From: DAOTUL01 sp034437435 | GTDB taxonomy: Bacteria; Chloroflexota; Anaerolineae; Aggregatilineales; Phototrophicaceae | Assembly: GCA_964417785.1 (NCBI GenBank) | Contig: CAYQJO010000062.1 | Coordinates: 1 to 19,849 of the forward strand | Direction of reading: 5' to 3' | DNA: 19,849 nucleotides | In this document: positions 15,408 through 19,849 of the stretch, piece by piece | Numbering within the stretch: the first letter of the stretch is position 1 | Layout: every line of letters starts with the position of its first letter | Position numbers and translations under genes: made by a program | The notes under the pieces: generated by a model | Database searches by the model: none | Told to the model about the DNA's origin: nothing | What the model saw: the letters and a program-made list of their open reading frames with translations, nothing else

Positions 15408-16603
15408 CCGCTGGCTTCTTGCGGCTCGTCTAATGCAGGGTACAGCAAGCTGAGTGTGCCGTCGTTGGCTGTGACGATCTGCGGTGTCTGGCCGCGTTTG
15501 CCCAGCGTATCGAAGACGTAAATCTCGCGGACCAGGATGATGCCGATTGCCATGATCGGCACCGCCAGCAAGAGACCGAGAAAGCCGAAAATAGCTGCAC
15601 CGACCAACTGGAATGGCAGGATAAACCCGGCGGGGATGGCGAGTTCATGCTTGATGATGGCCGGTGATAGAACCTTGCCCTCCACTTCATTGATGACCCA
15701 GTAGAGAAAATACACCGGGATCACCAGATTGATGTCGTAGGTGGCGGTGAAGATGATGATGGGTAGAGCGCCGAGGTAATAGCCCAGGTTGGGGATAAAT
15801 CCCGCCAGGGCGGCGATGACGCCCAGCGCAACGGCATTGGGTATACCCAGTATTATTCCCAGGACTAACCAGACAGCCAGGCCGGTCACCAGTGTGGAGA
15901 TGGCCCGCGTGCCGAGCCACGCGATAGTCGTGCGGCGCACTTCTTCCATGATCTCGACGGCACGTTGTTCATGTCTTGCCGGTACAACAGCGATGATCGC
16001 CTGATAGACCGAGTTGGGTTCCATCAATAAGTACAGTGTAATCATGCTGATGATGGTCAGGTTTGCCAGCACATTGCCCACCATGCTGCCGATGCCCTGT
16101 AAGATGGGCAGTGTGGAGCCAAGAAGTGTTCCCAGTTCAATGGTTGATCCATCAGTCTCGACTCCGGCCCCGGCGATGGCCTCTTCCAGGTCGGTCGCGA
16201 AGATCGACTCGTAATCCTCAATGGTGAACTCCGGCAGCATTTGCTGCGCCACTGCGAATTCATTGCGCAGGGTCTCGTAGCTGCGTACAACGCCTTCGGC
16301 CACCTCGGGTATCTGGCGCAGGAGATCAGTGATCTGGTTGAAGAAGGGTGGCAGCACAATGGCAGCCAATACCACCGTGAACAACAGTGTTGCTATCAGG
16401 GTCAATGCGACTGAGAGTGTGCGCGGCAGACCTACACGCTGGAACATCCGGCTCAGGCTGTCAAGGCCGACTGCCAGCACCCAGCAGGCAAATGTGATCA
16501 GCAGAATCGATGCCAGTTCCCATACAGCGATGGCGAAGAACACCATCATCATCACGATGAGGCTCATGATGAAACCACGACGGACAAATTCAGTGTAGCT
16601 CAT
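15408..16603 (-). CDS. AI-2E family transporter (PerM/TqsA-like), C-terminus in gap
   Basis: A polytopic inner-membrane protein of the UPF0118/AI-2E exporter family, members of which export autoinducer-2 or act as ion antiporters or permeases. The 398 visible residues begin with two membrane segments (GFIMSLIVMMMVFFAIAVWE; LLITFACWVLAVGLDSL). A third follows, then a soluble helical stretch with acidic loops, then the conserved C-terminal half: NLTIISMITLYLLMEP, LGIPNAVALGVIAALAGFIP with NLGY after it, INEVEGKVLSPAI, and GAAIFGFLGLLLAVP. The tail (LLYPALDEPQEAS) runs into the N gap; most of the family length is already present. The ATG at 16603 overlaps the MFS stop codon (ATGA), so the two are co-translated. 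The substrate is unknown. Confidence 0.88.
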
Positions 16604-17826
16604 AATTCTATTGTACCTGAAATGGTGGGTTCTGGTTGAAGCATTCGCTTAAGAAGCAGTCCCGGCACCAGGGCCAGCAGGAACAGCACTGCCGCCAGCC
16701 AGTATGGCACTGTCGGTTGGATTGCATACAACCAGCCGGCCAGCGCTGTACTCAAGATGTTGGCGAAGCCGAACGCAGATTGGTACACGCCCATAACCGC
16801 GCCCCGGTACTGGTCTGATACTGTGTCAGTTGCCAGCGATTGCAGCGAGGGTTGGATCAAGCCGCCACCGATGGAAAAAAGCAAGGTTCCAACAGCCGCC
16901 AACCAGGGCGAGACCGTCAGCGCCAGCGTGAGCATGGCGAGACTGCGCAGCAAACTTCCGATGATGACGATGACCGACTCGCTAAAGCGTTTGAGCATCC
17001 GTTTGAGCAAATACACCTGTGTGCCAAGCTGCCCCACACCAACCAGCATCAACAGCAGGCCGATCCCCAGGCTGGTGACATCCTCGCTTTGCCCTGCAAA
17101 CAGAACATCTTCGCCAAAAAGCGCAAATGTTGATGAAAGCAGCCCCAACCCGAAATTGGCGGCGAATGTGAGCAGCAGCACCAGGATCAGCGGCAGATTG
17201 CCCATGATTTGTGTGAATCCCAGTTCTGGGCCGGTTTGTGTGCGGTTCTGCTGTTGTTGTTCCGGTGTAATTGTCTCATCCAGTGTGAACCACGTCATCA
17301 GGACGGTCAGTGCGGCGGCAGCGGCGGCGATGTAGAACGGCATGCGTTCACCGAACATGGCTGCCGAAATTCCGCCGAGCGCTGGTCCCAGGATGAACCC
17401 GACACCAAAGGCGGCGGCGATATAGCCGAGTGCGGTCGTGCGTTCCTCACGCGGCGTGATGTCGGTTACGTAGGCGCGAGCGACGATGATATTGCCGCCG
17501 GTGATGCCGTCCAGGATGCGGGCAAAAAATAGAATAGGGACACTCTGAGCCGCACCCAACATGGCGAAGCCGATAATCGTGCCGATCTGGCTGATGATGA
17601 GAACCGGTAGACGACCGTAGCGATCAGAGAGCCGCCCGATATAAGGTCCGGCGACAAACTGGGCGGCGAAGAACGACGAAATCAGCAGCGTGATGACCTG
17701 CGGCTCCATTGCGAACTGGCGCTTGGCGTAAAGCGGTAAGATGGGCAGGACCAGCGATGCGCCAACCATCTGAACCAGCACGATCATGACAATCGTGAGG
17801 AGACGGCGGTCTGTGGATTTGAACAT
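16600..17826 (-). CDS. MFS transporter, drug:H+ antiporter-like (TetA/DHA1 style)
   Basis: A 408-residue inner-membrane secondary transporter of the major facilitator superfamily. About twelve hydrophobic segments are seen. Motif A follows the second one (GPYIGRLSDRYGRLPVLIIS), and the FGVGFILGPALGGISAAMFG stretch in segment 5 matches the antiporter motif C of drug exporters. A cytosolic loop with EQQQQNRTQTGPELGFTQ separates the halves. The most likely role is export of a drug or small metabolite; the substrate cannot be told. The ATG at 17826 has CGGAG six bases upstream. It lies 53 bases after glgB on the same strand with a strong hairpin between, and it overlaps the AI-2E gene by four bases. 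Confidence 0.9.
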   Translation of the reverse strand: MFKSTDRRLLTIVMIVLVQMVGASLVLPILPLYAKRQFAMEPQVITLLISSFFAAQFVAGPYIGRLSDRYGRLPVLIISQIGTIIGFAMLGAAQSVPILFFARILDGITGGNIIVARAYVTDITPREERTTALGYIAAAFGVGFILGPALGGISAAMFGERMPFYIAAAAAALTVLMTWFTLDETITPEQQQQNRTQTGPELGFTQIMGNLPLILVLLLTFAANFGLGLLSSTFALFGEDVLFAGQSEDVTSLGIGLLLMLVGVGQLGTQVYLLKRMLKRFSESVIVIIGSLLRSLAMLTLALTVSPWLAAVGTLLFSIGGGLIQPSLQSLATDTVSDQYRGAVMGVYQSAFGFANILSTALAGWLYAIQPTVPYWLAAVLFLLALVPGLLLKRMLQPEPTISGTIEL

Positions 17827-17843
17827 GAGAACTCCGATAGGGG

Positions 17844-17870
17844 CCGCCGGGTCTCAGCCAGACCCGGCGG
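17844..17870 (-). terminator. GC-rich hairpin between glgB and the MFS gene
   Basis: A perfect 11-bp stem, 17844-17854 with 17860-17870, and a five-base loop lies nine bases after the glgB stop codon (minus-strand direction). No T-run follows (CCCCTATC), so it is either a weak or non-canonical terminator or an intercistronic hairpin that stabilises the upstream message. Confidence 0.45.
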
Positions 17871-17879
17871 ACGACGGTG

Positions 17880-19849
17880 CTAGCGCTTCGGTTGCAGGAT
17901 GATGATTGCCAGAGGCGGGATGGTGAGGCACAGGCTGTGGGGACGTCCATGCCATTTGACCGGCTCGGTGTGGCTGCCGCCGCCATTGCCTACGTTGCTA
18001 CCGCCATACAGTTTGGAATCGCTGTTGAGAATTTCGGCGTAATAGCCTTCTTCCGGCACGCCGATTCGGTAATCGTAGCGCGGCACCGGTGTGAAGTTGA
18101 AGACCACGACCACGAAATCGGACGGATCGTCGGCGAAGCGGATATATGAGAAGATGCTGTTGTCGCTGTCGTTCGGCTCGATCCACTCAAACCCGGCAGG
18201 GTCGAAGTCAAGCTGGTAGAGCGCGGGCTGCGACTGGTAGAAACGGAATAGATCACGCGACCAGTCCAACATCCGCTCGTGAGTGGGGAAGTCCAGCAGA
18301 TTCCAATCCAGGCTGCGTTCCTCGCTCCATTCCGCCCATTGACCAAACTCCTGGCCCATGAACAGCAGTTTCTTGCCCGGATGTGTGATCTGATAACCGA
18401 GCAGCAGTCGCAGTGTGGCGAACTTCTGCCACCAGTCGCCGGGGATTTTGCCGATAAGCGAGTTCTTGAGATGGACGACTTCATCGTGTGAGAGCGACAG
18501 AACGAAATTCTCGGTAAAAGCGTACATCATCGAGAAAGTGAGCGAGTTGTGATGGTAACGGCGGTGGATCGGGTCTTTTGCGATGTAGTCCAGTGTGTCG
18601 TGCATCCAGCCCATGTTCCACTTGAGGGTGAAGCCCAGGCCGCCCACATAGATCGGGCGCGAGACCATCGGCCACGCTGTCGATTCCTCGGCGATGGTCA
18701 CGGTTCCTGGATACTCCCGGTGGACCACCTCATTGAACTCGCGCAGGAAAGAGACTGCATCCAGATTTTCGTTACCGCCGTATTCGTTCGCCAACCATTC
18801 ACCATCATTGCGGCCAAAATCGAGATAGAGCATGGACGATACCGCGTCCACACGCAGACCGTCGATGTGATATTTATCCAGCCAGAAGAGTGCGTTGGAA
18901 AGTAGGAAATTGCGTATTTCGTAGCGGCCATAGTTGAAGATGTAGGTTCCCCAGTCCGGGTGTTCGCCCTTGCGCGAGTCGGCGTGTTCGTAGAGATGGG
19001 TGCCGTCGAAGTAGCTGAGGCCGTGCCCATCTTTGGGGAAGTGCGCCGGTACCCAGTCCAGGATGACGCCGATGCCGTTCTGGTGGCAGGTATCCACAAA
19101 GTACATGAAGTCCTGTGGGGTGCCGTAGCGGCTGGTGACGGCAAAATAGCCGGTAATCTGGTAGCCCCAGGAGCCGTCAAAGGGGTGTTCGGCCACTGGC
19201 ATAAGTTCAATATGGGTATAGCCCATCTTCTTGCAGTAGGCGACCAGCACATCAGCCATCTCGCGGTAGGTGAGCCATTCATTGCCGTTTTTGCGCCGCC
19301 ACGATCCCATATGGGCTTCGTAGGTCATCATCGGCTGCTTGAGTGGATCGGATTTACGCCGCTCCTGCATCCACTCGTCATCGCTCCATTGATAGCTGTC
19401 GATGTCGATGACCAGTGAGGCGGTCTTGGGTCGTAGCTCCGCGCCAAAGCCATAGGGGTCGCTTTTCTGTGCGCGGTAGCCCATGTTACGGCAGCGCAGG
19501 TCGAACTTGTAAGTATCCCATTCATTGGCCGCCGGGATGAACAGATTCCAGATTCCATTGCCGATGTGGCGCATGGGGTGCATGCGGTCGTCCCACCGAT
19601 TGAACGCTCCCACTACGCTGACGCGGTAGGCATTCGGTGCCCAAACGGCGAAACTCACGCCTGTTACCCCGTCGATTTCCATCAAGTGTGCGCCGAGTTT
19701 CTGATAGCTGTAGAGATGGCGACCTTCACCGAGCAGATGCAGATCATAATCGCTCAGAGTCGGACCGAAGGCATAAGGATCGGCGACCATCTCGTTTTGA
19801 CCTTCATAGGTCTCGATGTCAAGTTGATATGCGAAGTGGGGCAGTGATC
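17880..19849 (-). CDS. glgB: 1,4-alpha-glucan branching enzyme GlgB (GH13), 5' end beyond window
   Basis: It cuts alpha-1,4 glucan chains and rejoins them as alpha-1,6 branches in glycogen synthesis. The frame stays open to the right edge, where FAYQLDIETYEGQNEMVADPYAFGP belongs to the N1 domain. The ATG at 19790 is therefore internal and the true start lies outside. CBM48-like N2 (FAVWAPNAYRVSVVGAFNRW) is followed by the catalytic barrel. Region I is DWVPAHFPKDGHGLSYFDG, region II GLRVDAVSSMLYLDF (nucleophile Asp, codon 18846-18848), region III TIAEESTAWP (acid/base Glu) and region IV SLSHDEVVH. The C-terminal beta domain ends LAIIILQPKR. About 655 residues are visible. No other glycogen gene is present in the window, so its operon partners, if any, lie to the right. 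Confidence 0.96.
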   Translation of the reverse strand, partial: SLPHFAYQLDIETYEGQNEMVADPYAFGPTLSDYDLHLLGEGRHLYSYQKLGAHLMEIDGVTGVSFAVWAPNAYRVSVVGAFNRWDDRMHPMRHIGNGIWNLFIPAANEWDTYKFDLRCRNMGYRAQKSDPYGFGAELRPKTASLVIDIDSYQWSDDEWMQERRKSDPLKQPMMTYEAHMGSWRRKNGNEWLTYREMADVLVAYCKKMGYTHIELMPVAEHPFDGSWGYQITGYFAVTSRYGTPQDFMYFVDTCHQNGIGVILDWVPAHFPKDGHGLSYFDGTHLYEHADSRKGEHPDWGTYIFNYGRYEIRNFLLSNALFWLDKYHIDGLRVDAVSSMLYLDFGRNDGEWLANEYGGNENLDAVSFLREFNEVVHREYPGTVTIAEESTAWPMVSRPIYVGGLGFTLKWNMGWMHDTLDYIAKDPIHRRYHHNSLTFSMMYAFTENFVLSLSHDEVVHLKNSLIGKIPGDWWQKFATLRLLLGYQITHPGKKLLFMGQEFGQWAEWSEERSLDWNLLDFPTHERMLDWSRDLFRFYQSQPALYQLDFDPAGFEWIEPNDSDNSIFSYIRFADDPSDFVVVVFNFTPVPRYDYRIGVPEEGYYAEILNSDSKLYGGSNVGNGGGSHTEPVKWHGRPHSLCLTIPPLAIIILQPKR

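Overview
The window looks like a moderately GC-rich chromosomal segment of a free-living heterotrophic bacterium. Gene content and protein style (DUF1638 next to a PII protein, a two-unit FtsX permease, a DUF6807 protein, GH88 and GH3 glycosidases, an N1-containing GlgB) fit Chloroflexota of the Anaerolineae type. That placement is an impression from the proteins, not a computed result. No rRNA, tRNA, CRISPR array or insertion sequence was seen. Coding density is high: no gene-free stretch reaches 300 bases, and the largest is about 150.

Block 1 (1-5480, all minus strand): a GNAT acetyltransferase with its own promoter; an ABC exporter pair (MacB/LolD-like ATPase, then a 933-residue FtsX permease whose ATG directly follows the ATPase stop); then a DUF1638 gene and a PII signal protein that runs off the left edge. 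The PII reading frame has no usual start codon and lies in the same frame as DUF1638, separated from it only by one TAG.

Block 2 (5635-15307, all plus strand): a carbohydrate-degradation island. A Gfo/Idh/MocA oxidoreductase and a TIM-barrel sugar isomerase/epimerase form a first unit closed by an intrinsic terminator. A GntR/FCD regulator preceded by a perfect 17-bp palindrome then opens a second, tightly packed unit: GH88 unsaturated glucuronyl hydrolase, SDR dehydrogenase, Old-Yellow-Enzyme-like flavin oxidoreductase, a second Gfo/Idh/MocA protein, a DUF6807 (PmoA-like) protein and a GH3 beta-xylosidase-type enzyme. Overlapping or nearly overlapping starts (several TTG or GTG) suggest co-translation. 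Together they could cut short uronate- and xylose-containing oligosaccharides and process the released sugars through redox steps. No polysaccharide lyase and no sugar importer is present in the window.

A run of exactly 100 N (15308-15407) is a scaffold gap that removes the 3' ends of GH3 and of the convergent AI-2E-type transporter.

Block 3 (15408-19849, all minus strand): the glycogen branching enzyme GlgB (5' end beyond the right edge), an MFS drug/solute transporter and the AI-2E/PerM-family membrane protein; the last two overlap by ATGA.

Most worth a second look are the DUF1638-TAG-PII junction with its divergent PII domain and palindromic promoter, and the redox-rich glycoside cluster with its GntR palindrome.
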